Part shown: piece after piece, positions 18,814 through 27,895 of the stretch
How positions within the stretch are numbered: position 1 is the stretch's first letter
Layout of the letters: each line of letters opens with the position of its first letter
Source of the DNA: Novosphingobium sp. Leaf2
Lineage (GTDB): Bacteria; Pseudomonadota; Alphaproteobacteria; Sphingomonadales; Sphingomonadaceae
DNA: 64,000 bases
Assembly (NCBI RefSeq): GCF_001421325.1
Contig: NZ_LMJY01000012.1
Coordinates: 496,001 to 560,000 of the forward strand
Direction: 5' to 3'
The notes under the pieces: generated by a model
What the model saw: only the letters and a program-made list of their open reading frames with translations
What the model was told of the DNA's origin: nothing
Databases searched by the model: none
Translations under genes and position numbers: made by a program

Positions 18814-20001
18814 CTATAATGCCAGGCCAGCGGCGCGCGCGCTCGCCCAGGCCCACTGGAAGTTGTAGCCGCCCAGCCACCCGGTAACGTCCACCGCTTC
18901 GCCGATCGCGTACAGGCCCGGCACGCTGCGCGCCTCCATCGTCTTGGAGGACAGGCCGGCGGTGTCGATCCCACCTGCCGTCACTTCCGCCTTGGCGAAC
19001 CCTTCGGAGCCGTCGGGCAGGAACGGCCAGCGCATCAACTTCGCTTCGGCGGCAGCCAGCGCCTTGTCGGTCAGGCCCACAAGTTCGCCCTCCAGCCCCA
19101 GCCGCGCGCAAAGCGCATCGGCCAAGCGCTCCGGCAGCGCATCGCGCATCGCCGTCCGGAAGGCCTGGCGGGGCCGTTCGCGCTTGAGCGTGCGCAACCA
19201 ACCCTCGGTGCGATCGGGCAGGAATTGCGCCGTCACCGTATCCCCGCGCGTCCAGTAGCTGGACACCTGCAGGATCGCGGGGCCGGACAGCCCGCGATGG
19301 GTGAACAGCGCGGCTTCGCGAAACGACGCCTTGCCGCAGCGCGCAACCACCTCTGTCGATACGCCGGACAGATCGCGAAACAGTGCCTCGTCGCCAGCCA
19401 GCGTCAGCGGGACCAGGCCGGGGCGCGGCTGCACCACCTTCAACCCGAAACGACGCGCCAGATCATACGCTAGGCCGGTCGCGCCCATCTTGGGGATCGA
19501 GGGTCCGCCGGTGGCGATGACCAGCGCGCTTGCCTGCGCCATCTGCCCGCCATGCGCCACCTGGAACACGCCGTCGGCATGCCCGATCTCGCCGATTGCC
19601 TGCCCGCACTGCAACGTCACCGAACCCTTGGCGCATTCCTCCAGCAGCATGGCGACGATCTGCTTGGCCGACCCGTCACAGAACAGTTGCCCCAGCGTCT
19701 TTTCGTGCCAGGCGATGCCGTATGCGTCCACCAGCGCAACAAAGTCCGCAGCCGTATAGCGGCTCAAAGCGGACTTGGCGAAATGCCCGTTGCTGGACAG
19801 ATAGCGGTCGGGCGCGGTGTGCAGGTTGGTGAAATTGCACCGCCCGCCGCCCGAGATGACGATCTTGCGGCCGGGCTCCGGCGCATGGTCGAGCAGCAGC
19901 ACGCGCTTGCCCCGCTGCCCGGCAGTGGCCGCGCAGAACAGGCCCGCCGCGCCCGCACCCAGCACGATGGCGTCATACTGCTCGGCGGCGCCCTGGCTCA
20001 C
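18814..20001 (-). CDS. HI0933/YhiN family flavoprotein
   Basis: 395 residues. The N-terminal dinucleotide fold is AIVLGAGAAGLFCAATAGQRG, followed by GRKIVISGGGRCNFTN, the strongest signature of the HI0933 family, and GGPSIPKMGATG. Members bind FAD; the physiological substrate is unsettled. The GTG start overlaps the stop of the upstream COG2509 flavoprotein as GTGA, so the two are translationally coupled. It converges with msrA. Confidence 0.88.
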   Translation of the reverse strand: MSQGAAEQYDAIVLGAGAAGLFCAATAGQRGKRVLLLDHAPEPGRKIVISGGGRCNFTNLHTAPDRYLSSNGHFAKSALSRYTAADFVALVDAYGIAWHEKTLGQLFCDGSAKQIVAMLLEECAKGSVTLQCGQAIGEIGHADGVFQVAHGGQMAQASALVIATGGPSIPKMGATGLAYDLARRFGLKVVQPRPGLVPLTLAGDEALFRDLSGVSTEVVARCGKASFREAALFTHRGLSGPAILQVSSYWTRGDTVTAQFLPDRTEGWLRTLKRERPRQAFRTAMRDALPERLADALCARLGLEGELVGLTDKALAAAEAKLMRWPFLPDGSEGFAKAEVTAGGIDTAGLSSKTMEARSVPGLYAIGEAVDVTGWLGGYNFQWAWASARAAGLAL

Positions 20002-21626
20002 GCCTGCGGCCCCACCAGTTCGAGAGCGAGCGCTTCGGCCAAGCGAATACCGTCCACCGCGGCGGACAGGATGCCGCCCGCATACCCTGCACCCTCCCCG
20101 GCGGGATAGAGCCCGCGTGTGTTGAGGCTTTGGAAGTCCCGCCCCCGTGTGATGCGCACGGGCGAGGACGTGCGCGTCTCCACCCCGGTCATCACCACGT
20201 CCGGATGGTCGTATCCGGGCACCTGCCGCCCGAATACCGGGAGTGCCTCACGGATCGCCTCCACGGCATAATCGGGCAGGCATTGCTTCAGGTCCGTCAG
20301 GTGGACGCCGGGCTGATAACTGGGCGTCACCGACCCCAGCGCGGTGGAGGGCCGGTCTGCCAGAAAATCACCCAGCTTCTGCCCCGGCGCCTGGTAATTG
20401 GACCCGCCGGCCACGAACGCCAGTTCTTCCAGTTTGCGCTGCAGGGCGATGCCCGCCAGCGGGTTGCCGGGAAAGTCGGTTTCCGGGCTGACGTCCACCA
20501 CCAGACCCGAATTGGCATTGAGCTCGGCGCGCGAATACTGGCTCATGCCGTTGGTGACGACGCGCCCTTCCTCGCTGGCGGCGGCGACCACGCGCCCGCC
20601 GGGGCACATGCAGAAGGAGTAGACCGTGCGCCCGTTGCTGGCCTTGTGCGAGATCGAATAGGCCGCCGCGCCCAGGATCGGGTGGCCGGCGCAAGCGCCA
20701 TAGCGGGCCTTGTCGATCCAGCTTTGCGGATGCTCGATCCGCACGCCGATCGCGAAAGGCTTGGCTTCCATATAGACGCCGCGCGCGTGCAGCACTTCGA
20801 ACGTGTCGCGCGCGGAATGCCCCACCGCCATGATGACGTGCCTGGCCTCCAGATAATCGCCGGACGACAAGTGCAACCCTTCGATGCGCCGCTGCCCGTG
20901 CGCATCTTCCCCGATCGCGAAGTCCTCCACCCGCGTGCCGAAACGGTATTCGCCGCCCAGCCGCTCGATCGTCTCGCGCATGGACATGACCATGGTGACC
21001 AGCCGGAACGTGCCGATATGCGGATGCGCTTCGGTGAGAATATCGTCCGGCGCGCCGGCCTTGACGAATTCGGTCAGCACCTTGCGGCTGAGGTGCCGCG
21101 GGTCCTTGATGCGGCTGTACAGCTTGCCGTCCGAGAACGTGCCAGCACCGCCCTCCCCATACTGCACGTTGCTTTCGGGATCGAGGACCGAGCGGCGCCA
21201 TAGGCCCCAGGTGTCCTTGGTCCGCTCGCGCACGGCCTTGCCGCGCTCGATGATGATGGGCTTCAGCCCCATCTGCGCCAGCACCAGCGCCGCCAGCAGC
21301 CCGCACGGCCCCGCGCCGATCACCACCGGGCGTGGACCGTCCCAGCCCTCGGGCGCGCGCGCCACGAACTTGTAAGCGGTATCGGGCGTGGGCTTCACAT
21401 GCGGATCACCGGCAAAGCGGGCGAGCACGTCGGCCTCGTCACGCACGATCACATCCAGCGCATAGACCAGCTTGATGGCATTCTTGCGCCGCGCATCGTT
21501 GCCACGGCGGAACACCGTCACCCGCTCAAGATCGGCGGGCGCGATATCCAGGCGCGCGCAGACCGCCGCGTCCAGATGGGCGGGGGCATGGTCCAGCGGC
21601 AGGGTAATGTCGGTAAGGCGAAGCAT
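19998..21626 (-). CDS. FAD-dependent dehydrogenase, COG2509 type
   Basis: 542 residues. After an N-terminal ~95-residue domain (LDIAPADLERVTVFRRGNDARRKN region) comes the FAD-binding fold VVIGAGPCGLLAALVLAQMG and the family segment GEGGAGTFSDGKLYSRIKD. Further hallmarks are YSFCMCPGGRVVAA and the C-terminal GLYPAGEGAGYAGGI. The family is widespread with no firmly established substrate. It overlaps the HI0933-type flavoprotein gene and is divergent from the TPR-sulfotransferase gene (94 bases). Confidence 0.88.
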   Translation of the reverse strand: MLRLTDITLPLDHAPAHLDAAVCARLDIAPADLERVTVFRRGNDARRKNAIKLVYALDVIVRDEADVLARFAGDPHVKPTPDTAYKFVARAPEGWDGPRPVVIGAGPCGLLAALVLAQMGLKPIIIERGKAVRERTKDTWGLWRRSVLDPESNVQYGEGGAGTFSDGKLYSRIKDPRHLSRKVLTEFVKAGAPDDILTEAHPHIGTFRLVTMVMSMRETIERLGGEYRFGTRVEDFAIGEDAHGQRRIEGLHLSSGDYLEARHVIMAVGHSARDTFEVLHARGVYMEAKPFAIGVRIEHPQSWIDKARYGACAGHPILGAAAYSISHKASNGRTVYSFCMCPGGRVVAAASEEGRVVTNGMSQYSRAELNANSGLVVDVSPETDFPGNPLAGIALQRKLEELAFVAGGSNYQAPGQKLGDFLADRPSTALGSVTPSYQPGVHLTDLKQCLPDYAVEAIREALPVFGRQVPGYDHPDVVMTGVETRTSSPVRITRGRDFQSLNTRGLYPAGEGAGYAGGILSAAVDGIRLAEALALELVGPQA

Positions 21627-21720
21627 CGCGGCGCTTTATACGCTCGCGCCGCATAGCGCCAGTAACGCCACGGCGCGCCACAGTACGATTGTCACGCTGC
21701 CTGCGCTTGGCTATCGCCGA

Positions 21721-23316
21721 ATGCATCATGCGACAGGACGAGGCTCCCCTTTGACACTGGAAGCACAGGCCAGGGCAGCCCTCGCGCGCGGAGATCTGGC
21801 CGCCGCCGTTTCGGCCGCCCGCACCCTCACCGAACAGCAGCCGGACCGCGCCGCCGGGTTTTTCCTGCTCGGCATGGTGGCTGCAGAAGCCGGGCATGTG
21901 GCCAAGGCCGTCCCGCTTATCGAGGCCGCTGTGTCGCGCGAACCGCAGGCTGAACATCTGGCGCAGCTTGCGCGGCTGCTGATCCTGCTGCGCCGCGATG
22001 GCGATGCCGCCAAGGCCGCGCGTGCCGCGCTGGCGCTGGAGCCGGACGACGCGCTGACGCTGGATACCATCGGCTGCGTGCTGGCCCGGCTTGGCGATCA
22101 CGAAACCTCGGTGCAGCCCTTCACCGCCGCCGTGGCGGCAGAGCCCGACAATCTGGATTATCGCTATAACCTTGCGGCAGCGAGCGGCTTTACCGGGCGG
22201 GTGGACGAGGCGCGCAGCCACTACGAAGCGATCCTGGCGGATAATCCCGGCGATGCGCGCACGCATTACGCATTGGCGATCCTGTCACGCCAGACCGCTG
22301 CGGCCAACCATGTACCCCGCCTTGAAGCCGCTTTGGCGCAGGCCCGCGATCCGCAGGACGCGCTGCGCATCCGGTACGCACTGGCCAAGGAACTGGAAGA
22401 CATCGGCGAAGCCGCCGGCGCATTCGCGCATCTGTCCTGCGCCAACACCGCCTACAAGCGCGCGATCGGGTATGATTTCGCGCACGATGCGGCGATGTTC
22501 GATGCCATCGAAGCATTGTTCGGCGGGGACGGCACGCTGGCGCACGGCGCGGGCAAAGCCGGCCCCTCGCCCATCTTCGTGGTGGGCATGCCGCGCACCG
22601 GCACCACGCTGGTAGACCGCATCCTGTCGTCCCATCACGCGGTGGAGGCGACCGGGGAATTGCAGGCGATGCCGCTGGCGGTAAAGCAGCTCGCAGGCAC
22701 GCCATCGCGCACGATCATCGATCCGGACACGGTGCGGGCCAGCGGCGGCATCGATCCCGCCGCGATAGCCGATGCGTATCTGGCGCAGGCCAGCCATCAC
22801 CGGCGGACGAGCAAACCGCGCTTTACGGACAAGCTGCCCGCCAATTTCCTGTATATCGGCCATATAGCCCGCGCCCTGCCCGATGCCCGCATCGTGTGCC
22901 TGCGGCGCGGCGCGATGGACACGATCTGGAGCAACTACAAGAACCTGTTCGCCAGCCAGTCCGCCTACTACGCCTATTCGTACGACCTGATGGACACCGC
23001 GCGCTACTACGCCTGGTTCGACCGGCTGATGACGCTGTGGCAGCGGCTGTTCCCCGACCGCGTGCTGCAACTGTCTTACGAAGCGCTGGTCGCCGATCAG
23101 GAAGGCCAAACCCGCGCGCTGCTGGCCCATTGCGGCCTGCCGTGGGACGATGCCTGCCTGTCATTCCACCGGAACAGCGCAGCGGTGGCCACGCCCAGCG
23201 CCGCGCAAGTGCGCCTGCCGATGAACGCGAAGGCCGTGGGCAAATGGCGATCCTATGCGCACGAACTGGAACCGGCGCGCGCGTGGTTAACAGCGCAAGG
23301 CATCGCTACCGGTTAG
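21721..23316 (+). CDS. TPR-repeat sulfotransferase
   Basis: 531 residues from ATG 21721; a TTG at 21751 preceded by GGACGAGG is an alternative that trims ten residues. Residues ~10-260 contain tetratricopeptide-like helical repeats rich in Ala/Leu. Residues ~280-525 form a sulfotransferase fold with the PAPS 5'-phosphosulfate loop IFVVGMPRTGTTLVDRIL, FTDKLPANFLYIGHIARALP and the 3'-phosphate segment RIVCLRRGAMDTIWSNYK. The TPR+sulfotransferase architecture is frequent in sphingomonads and Caulobacter, with unknown acceptors. No signal peptide is seen. Confidence 0.88.
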   Translation: MHHATGRGSPLTLEAQARAALARGDLAAAVSAARTLTEQQPDRAAGFFLLGMVAAEAGHVAKAVPLIEAAVSREPQAEHLAQLARLLILLRRDGDAAKAARAALALEPDDALTLDTIGCVLARLGDHETSVQPFTAAVAAEPDNLDYRYNLAAASGFTGRVDEARSHYEAILADNPGDARTHYALAILSRQTAAANHVPRLEAALAQARDPQDALRIRYALAKELEDIGEAAGAFAHLSCANTAYKRAIGYDFAHDAAMFDAIEALFGGDGTLAHGAGKAGPSPIFVVGMPRTGTTLVDRILSSHHAVEATGELQAMPLAVKQLAGTPSRTIIDPDTVRASGGIDPAAIADAYLAQASHHRRTSKPRFTDKLPANFLYIGHIARALPDARIVCLRRGAMDTIWSNYKNLFASQSAYYAYSYDLMDTARYYAWFDRLMTLWQRLFPDRVLQLSYEALVADQEGQTRALLAHCGLPWDDACLSFHRNSAAVATPSAAQVRLPMNAKAVGKWRSYAHELEPARAWLTAQGIATG

Positions 23317-23500
23317 GGGGTGGGCAGGTTCAGTTTGGGGCCAAGGCATGGTTTGTTGTGGGTGTTTGATCGCAACCGGACTTTCTGCTTACGCCCCTTT
23401 GTCGCCGTTAGAGCGCAACCAAGGCGCGCCCTATTGCTGACGTTCTCATCGGCTGGCATAGATCAACGCCATAGGGAGGCGAAAATGCTGCCGATTTTTG

Positions 23501-23923
23501 ATGCTTGCTGCTGCCGCTGACGCGCCCGAGGCGGCTCCCACACATGATGGCGGCATCTGTGCTGGATTGGCGTGGGTCGAACTTGGTCCCAATGAGAAGG
23601 TCTTCATTGAAAGAGGACCGGATTTCAACGTCTTTCGGTTTGAGGGACCGGCCGGATCAACTGATCACTGGTGGGGCGTGTATAGCGGCAACGCCGCGCA
23701 GGTCCAGGGCAACGGTCCGTTACTAATGCGCCGCGATGGTGTAACCGTCCATCGCGCGATCGAAAATGGCAAGTTCCGTGGCTATCTTGCTGAGAGGGGT
23801 GATTGGCAAAACCAATTCTTTGGTTCTGTTTTCGACGGGAGCACGAAGGACAAAGCCTTTTTTGATCGAATAGACTTCGGCCCGAAAGGGCAGGCCCTTT
23901 GCGCGAAGGGCCGACAGCGTTAG
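23501..23923 (+). CDS. Small hypothetical protein, possibly frameshifted at its start
   Basis: About 140 residues (MLAAAADAPEAAPTHDGG...), containing two Cys (in GGICAGLAW and ALCAKGRQR) and a Trp-rich stretch STDHWWGVYSG. I recognise no family. Its own start at 23501 lacks a good ribosome binding site. A strong site (GGGAGG, 23474-23479) instead precedes an ATG at 23485 whose frame stops after 11 codons. Removing one T from the T5 run at 23495-23499 would join both frames into MLPILMLAAAADAPEAA, a plausible short signal peptide. The gene may therefore be real with a one-base insertion, or degenerate. Base composition is less GC-rich than its neighbours. Confidence 0.5.
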   Translation: MLAAAADAPEAAPTHDGGICAGLAWVELGPNEKVFIERGPDFNVFRFEGPAGSTDHWWGVYSGNAAQVQGNGPLLMRRDGVTVHRAIENGKFRGYLAERGDWQNQFFGSVFDGSTKDKAFFDRIDFGPKGQALCAKGRQR

Positions 23924-24083
23924 CCAGTAGGTGCGACCGGACATTACGCCTTACGATCGTTGTAGCCTCAAACCCGACCGTCCTGAATCCACCAAAGTAA
24001 GCCATTCAGGGAACTCTCGACCGCGCACGCATATCGCCACCCATTTCGTTCGGAACTATCCTTGCCTCCCAGCCGGAACCAGA

Positions 24084-24105
24084 GCGCCGCGCTGTTGCGC
24101 GACGC
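24084..24105 (-). terminator. Hairpin downstream of the TonB receptor
   Basis: A 9-bp stem with one mismatch (GCGCCGCGC / GCGCGACGC) and a TGTT loop lies just beyond the TonB receptor stop. It could act as a terminator or transcript-stabilising hairpin on the minus strand. No T-run follows. Confidence 0.35.
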
Positions 24106-24123
24106 CCTGTTCCCTTGCCGCGA

Positions 24124-26589
24124 TCAGTATTTGATGCGCGCCTCGATGCCCACGGTGCGCGGGTTCAGCACCGTCTGGCGATAGTACCGGACCGTCACGC
24201 CATCGACGACACCGATGCGTGACCGGTCGTTGCCGACCGACACCACCGCATACTTGTCGAAGATGTTGTTGGCGAACAGGCTGACGGTGTAGGCGTCCGT
24301 CTCATACGCTAGCGTCGCACGGTGCAGCACGTAGCCGGGTATCTTGTCACCGTAAGCGCGGTCATAACCGAGCCGCGATACGATGTTGCCGCGATACGTG
24401 GCCGTCCAGTTGGCGATGATGTTCCCAGCCTTGAACGGGGTGGTGTAGGTAACTCCAAGGCTGCCGGCATTCTTGGCGGAACCCGGCAGGCGATCGCCCG
24501 CCAGTGCATCAAGCTGGGTGAACTTGGGCCTGGTGTCGTAATCGCCCGGCGTGGTGCGTACGGTCAGGATATTGGGAATATCCTCGGTCAGCTTCGCGTC
24601 CGTGTAGGAGTACGTGCCCTGGATCGACAGCTGCGGCACCGGCTTGAACTGAAACGAGGTTTCGAAGCCGCGCGATTTTGCCGCGCCGCCGTTCACGGTA
24701 ATGCCGGTCGCCCCGTAGAATGTCGCGGAATCTACCTGGATGCCCTGCCACTTGATGTCGTACACATCGAAGTTCAAGGTCAGCTTGCGATCCAGCAACT
24801 GCATGCGCACGCCAATTTCCGCGTTCTTCGTCTGGTCCGGCCCGTACTGTATTTCATTGGGCAGCGCGCAGGCGTTCTGCACTTCCTTGAGGTCTGCCGG
24901 ACACGGCGCAACGCGGTTGGGTCCGCCGATCCGATAGCCCTTGCTGTAGGTTCCGTAGACCATCAGGTCCGGCGTGAAGTTGTACGAGGTGTTGAACTTC
25001 CACACCCAGCCATCCTTCTTCGCGGCGCCGCCTGCGGGTTTCACGTCATAGGGGCTGAGAGGCTCGCCAAGCAGCGGCAGCGTCAACGCGCCCTGGATGT
25101 TCGACGTATACTTGAAATAGCGCGCACCGGCGGTGACCTGCCACTGCTGCGTCACCTTGAAGGTGCCTTCGCCGAAAATCGCCTTTTCAGTCACTTTCGA
25201 CTTGGTGTAGCTGACGTATTCCAGATCCTGCGGGTTGCCGGTTATGCCGTAGTAGTCCGAAAGGCCGGGCACGTGCTCGGCATAGTCGTTGTGCAGTTTC
25301 TGTTCGTTGTAGAACCCGCCCAGCACCCAGCTGAACGGACCGCCGTGGCGTGAAACGAGGCGTACTTCCTGGTTGAACTGCTTGCGCTTGTTGTCGCTCT
25401 CGTTCCAGCTGGAGAAGGCCGGGAACAGCTGGTAGCCGTAATCGAGATCGAGCAGCAGATCGGTATTGTCGCTGCGCGAACGCGTGCGCACATTGGTGTA
25501 GGCGGTGGTCGATACCAGATCGGCGATATCGGCGATGTTGGCGTTGACCTCCATGCTGGCCAGATGCGCGCGACGGTTCACCGGCTCTTCATAGCGCGAC
25601 GCGTTCTGATACTTGCCCGTGCCCAGCACCCCGGCGCTGTTGGACTGCGCACCATCGGTCTTGGTCTGCTGGAACGCGTATGTGAAGATCACCTTCAGGT
25701 CGTCAGTGGTCTGGAACAGCAGCTGGTTGCGGGTGGTGAAGGTCTTCTCGTAATTGAGATCCTTCTTGGACTTGAGGTTCGCCGCATACCCTTCAGGCGT
25801 CACGCTGGTGGGGCCGCTCGGCTGCGGGAGCGATACGCCCGGCGTTTGCAACAGCAGCGGGTAATCGATGAAGCCCGGATCATAGTAGTAGCCCGTTGCC
25901 GAGCGGAACGCGATGTGGTCTTTGACGATCGGAATGTTGATCATCCCGTCCATCTGGTAGCCCGCCTTGCTGGCGTGCGCCTTGTCGTACAACCGCCCGT
26001 GCACTTCGCCTTCATAGTCTTCGACGTTGGGCCGGTTGGGAATGTAGCGGATCGCGCCCGCCAGCGTGCCCAGCCCGTACAGCGTCCCTTGCGGGCCCAG
26101 CAGCGTTTCCACGCGGGCAATATCCAGCAGCTTGAAGTCGTAATAGAGCGGCACTTCGCCAAGGTAAATGCCCAGCGAGTCGTCGTAGCTATTGCCGTTC
26201 GAGCCGACGTCCGACGCATTGAGACCGCGCAGGACGATCGTTCCGGTCGAACCGGGACCGGTATCGGAGATGGTCATGCCAGGCGTAAAGGCGGCAAGAT
26301 CGCGCACATCGTCGATGCGCTGGCGCTGGATTTCCTCAGTACCGATCGCAGAGATGTTGATCGGGGTTTCGATGATCGTGGTATTGCGCCGCGTGCCGCT
26401 GACGATGATCGCATCGCCGCTGTACGTGTCCGGAGCGGCTGCATCTGCCGGTGCCGGCGCTGCATCGGCGGCAGGCGCTGCGGCGGCGGCTGCCGGCGTT
26501 TCGGCAGCCAGTGCCGGCGATGCCAGCGCGGCGCTGGTGAACACTGTGGCGGACAGTAGCGCTGCCCTCATTTTGGCGCGGTGTTTCAT
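24124..26589 (-). CDS. TonB-dependent outer membrane receptor
   Basis: 821 residues from ATG 26589 (GGGGAA upstream). An open frame 15 codons longer lacks support. There is a signal peptide (to SPALAAETP) and then an Ala/Pro-rich linker. A TonB-box-like DAIIVSGTRR precedes the plug, which includes INISAIGTEEIQRQRIDDVRDLAAFTPG and GSTGTIVLRGLN. The C-terminal 22-strand barrel ends TVGIEARIKY, with a terminal aromatic residue for BamA recognition. The substrate is unknown. It is followed upstream by the fatty acid hydroxylase gene on the same strand with a 193-base gap containing a perfect 18-bp dyad. Confidence 0.92.
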   Translation of the reverse strand: MKHRAKMRAALLSATVFTSAALASPALAAETPAAAAAAPAADAAPAPADAAAPDTYSGDAIIVSGTRRNTTIIETPINISAIGTEEIQRQRIDDVRDLAAFTPGMTISDTGPGSTGTIVLRGLNASDVGSNGNSYDDSLGIYLGEVPLYYDFKLLDIARVETLLGPQGTLYGLGTLAGAIRYIPNRPNVEDYEGEVHGRLYDKAHASKAGYQMDGMINIPIVKDHIAFRSATGYYYDPGFIDYPLLLQTPGVSLPQPSGPTSVTPEGYAANLKSKKDLNYEKTFTTRNQLLFQTTDDLKVIFTYAFQQTKTDGAQSNSAGVLGTGKYQNASRYEEPVNRRAHLASMEVNANIADIADLVSTTAYTNVRTRSRSDNTDLLLDLDYGYQLFPAFSSWNESDNKRKQFNQEVRLVSRHGGPFSWVLGGFYNEQKLHNDYAEHVPGLSDYYGITGNPQDLEYVSYTKSKVTEKAIFGEGTFKVTQQWQVTAGARYFKYTSNIQGALTLPLLGEPLSPYDVKPAGGAAKKDGWVWKFNTSYNFTPDLMVYGTYSKGYRIGGPNRVAPCPADLKEVQNACALPNEIQYGPDQTKNAEIGVRMQLLDRKLTLNFDVYDIKWQGIQVDSATFYGATGITVNGGAAKSRGFETSFQFKPVPQLSIQGTYSYTDAKLTEDIPNILTVRTTPGDYDTRPKFTQLDALAGDRLPGSAKNAGSLGVTYTTPFKAGNIIANWTATYRGNIVSRLGYDRAYGDKIPGYVLHRATLAYETDAYTVSLFANNIFDKYAVVSVGNDRSRIGVVDGVTVRYYRQTVLNPRTVGIEARIKY

Positions 26590-26626
26590 GTGCTTCCCCG
26601 TTTTCTGGTCATGTCTGTCCTGCGGC

Positions 26627-26644
26627 CTGACCACACGTGGTCAG
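26627..26644. promoter_or_regulatory. Perfect interrupted palindrome upstream of the TonB receptor
   Basis: CTGACCAC-AC-GTGGTCAG: two perfect 8-base arms around a two-base centre, ending 38 bases before the receptor start codon at 26589. Size and location fit a dimeric repressor operator (GntR, TetR or similar). The cognate regulator is not identifiable, and neither the NikR-like nor the LysR genes nearby have an obviously matching site. Confidence 0.5.
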
Positions 26645-26782
26645 ACGCGGCAGGCGTCTGGTTGAAGTCCCTGGTCTTCGCCGGCCATCGCTTTGCGGAT
26701 GTCATGCCGGTTGAGTTCTGCGGCCCGGCTTGAACGTGTTACCGGACCTGTTTGCTATGCGTGCCTCCTGACACGAACCGCA

Positions 26783-27772
26783 TTATGGCACCGGCAAACC
26801 GGTCTTTCCGTGCCGTGCTCCGATCCGAGCGATCAGGGGTTGGAACGGAAACAGGAATTGTTCGCCGATCGACAGCCGCTTGCGCGCGTCCTGGCCAACG
26901 ATGTCGGACTCACCTTCGCAGTACGTGCCGAATATGCGATCGAGCAGGATCAGTGAATTGGCGTAGTTGCAGCGGGTGTTCTCGTAACCAACCGAGTGGT
27001 GCAGGCTGTGGTTACGGATCGTCGTGAAGAAGAACGCGTAAAAGCCCGGCGGGTCTGAGCGCACGTTGGCGTGCGCGAAGGTGGACACCACGTTGAGGAT
27101 GCTGAGCCCGCAGAACACGGCCGCCAGCGGCACGTCGAACAAGGCCACTACGCTCAGGCTGATCAGGAACAGTTCGACCGGATTTCCGACATAGCCCTTC
27201 ATTGCATTGAGCTGGGTGATGTGATGATGCGGCGCATGGGTAAGCCACAGCGGCGTCCACCCATGCATCGCGCGGTGCATCCAGTACTGACCGAACTCGA
27301 TCAGGACAACGACCAGAGCCACCTGCGCCACGAAGGGCATGTGCATCGCCCACTGCGTGGTGATGCCCAGCGATTGCTTCACGGCGTGCAGCGGATCGTC
27401 GGCGAATGCGCTCGACGCCCAGGCAATGACTGTGAAGCTCAGAATAACGTAGAACAAGTCCGTCGCGAACTCATGCGTAGTGATACGCCAGCCGGAGTGA
27501 CGCTCGTGGATAAATTCCAGTGCCTGCACCAGCGCAGAGATGAGAACGGAGGTTACGACGATCGCCCACGCATTGTTGACCAGCGACGGTGGGGCGTATG
27601 CCCAGAACACAACGATCGCCACTACGAAGATGGGTGGCAGCAGGTTGAAAAAATGTGTCCGCAACGTGCCGGAACCCTGCTCGGCTTCAGGCTTTACGGT
27701 GAACGATGCAGCGCCGGCGACGGATGACACGTCGTCTGACGATATCGTGTTGCAGGCCGGCAATCGCTCCAT
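26783..27772 (-). CDS. Fatty acid hydroxylase / sterol desaturase family membrane protein
   Basis: 329 residues from ATG 27772 (MERLPACNTIS); a longer frame to 27859 runs into the putative operator. There are several membrane helices. The eight-histidine di-iron motif set is visible as YWMHRAMHG, THAPHHHITQLNAMKG and NHSLHHSVGYENTRCNYAN. Such proteins hydroxylate or desaturate fatty acids, carotenoids or sterol-like lipids. It lies between the TonB receptor and the divergent NikR-like gene. The divergent region contains dyads related to the candidate NikR-like operator, so co-regulation with the guanidine operon is possible though unexpected. Confidence 0.88.
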   Translation of the reverse strand: MERLPACNTISSDDVSSVAGAASFTVKPEAEQGSGTLRTHFFNLLPPIFVVAIVVFWAYAPPSLVNNAWAIVVTSVLISALVQALEFIHERHSGWRITTHEFATDLFYVILSFTVIAWASSAFADDPLHAVKQSLGITTQWAMHMPFVAQVALVVVLIEFGQYWMHRAMHGWTPLWLTHAPHHHITQLNAMKGYVGNPVELFLISLSVVALFDVPLAAVFCGLSILNVVSTFAHANVRSDPPGFYAFFFTTIRNHSLHHSVGYENTRCNYANSLILLDRIFGTYCEGESDIVGQDARKRLSIGEQFLFPFQPLIARIGARHGKTGLPVP

Positions 27773-27850
27773 AGAAAACCCCCATCCAAGCCGGACACCC
27801 CGACTGGTTGCTAAAGATTCTCTCTCCCGGAAACATCGCTCTGCCAGGCG

Positions 27851-27873
27851 AATACTCATACGGTATGGATATT
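27851..27873. promoter_or_regulatory. Dyad AATA-N2-CATAC-N-GTATG-N2-TATT, candidate operator
   Basis: A 23-base inverted repeat centred on 27862 with 9 of 11 positions complementary. It includes TCATAC (27856-27861) and GTATGG, which resemble the GTATGA/TCATAC half-sites of E. coli NikR, though arranged head-to-head rather than at N16. It sits 79 bases upstream of the hydroxylase start. Confidence 0.4.
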
Positions 27874-27895
27874 ACGTTTCCGGTCAAGCGTATTA
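27870..27895. promoter_or_regulatory. Degenerate second copy of the NikR-like operator
   Basis: TATTAC at 27870-27875 and GTATTA at 27890-27895 are separated by 14 bases; five of six arm positions are complementary. Left half-site and spacing match the better site at 28754-28779. It lies about 250 bases upstream of the first NikR-like gene and could serve autoregulation. Confidence 0.4.
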
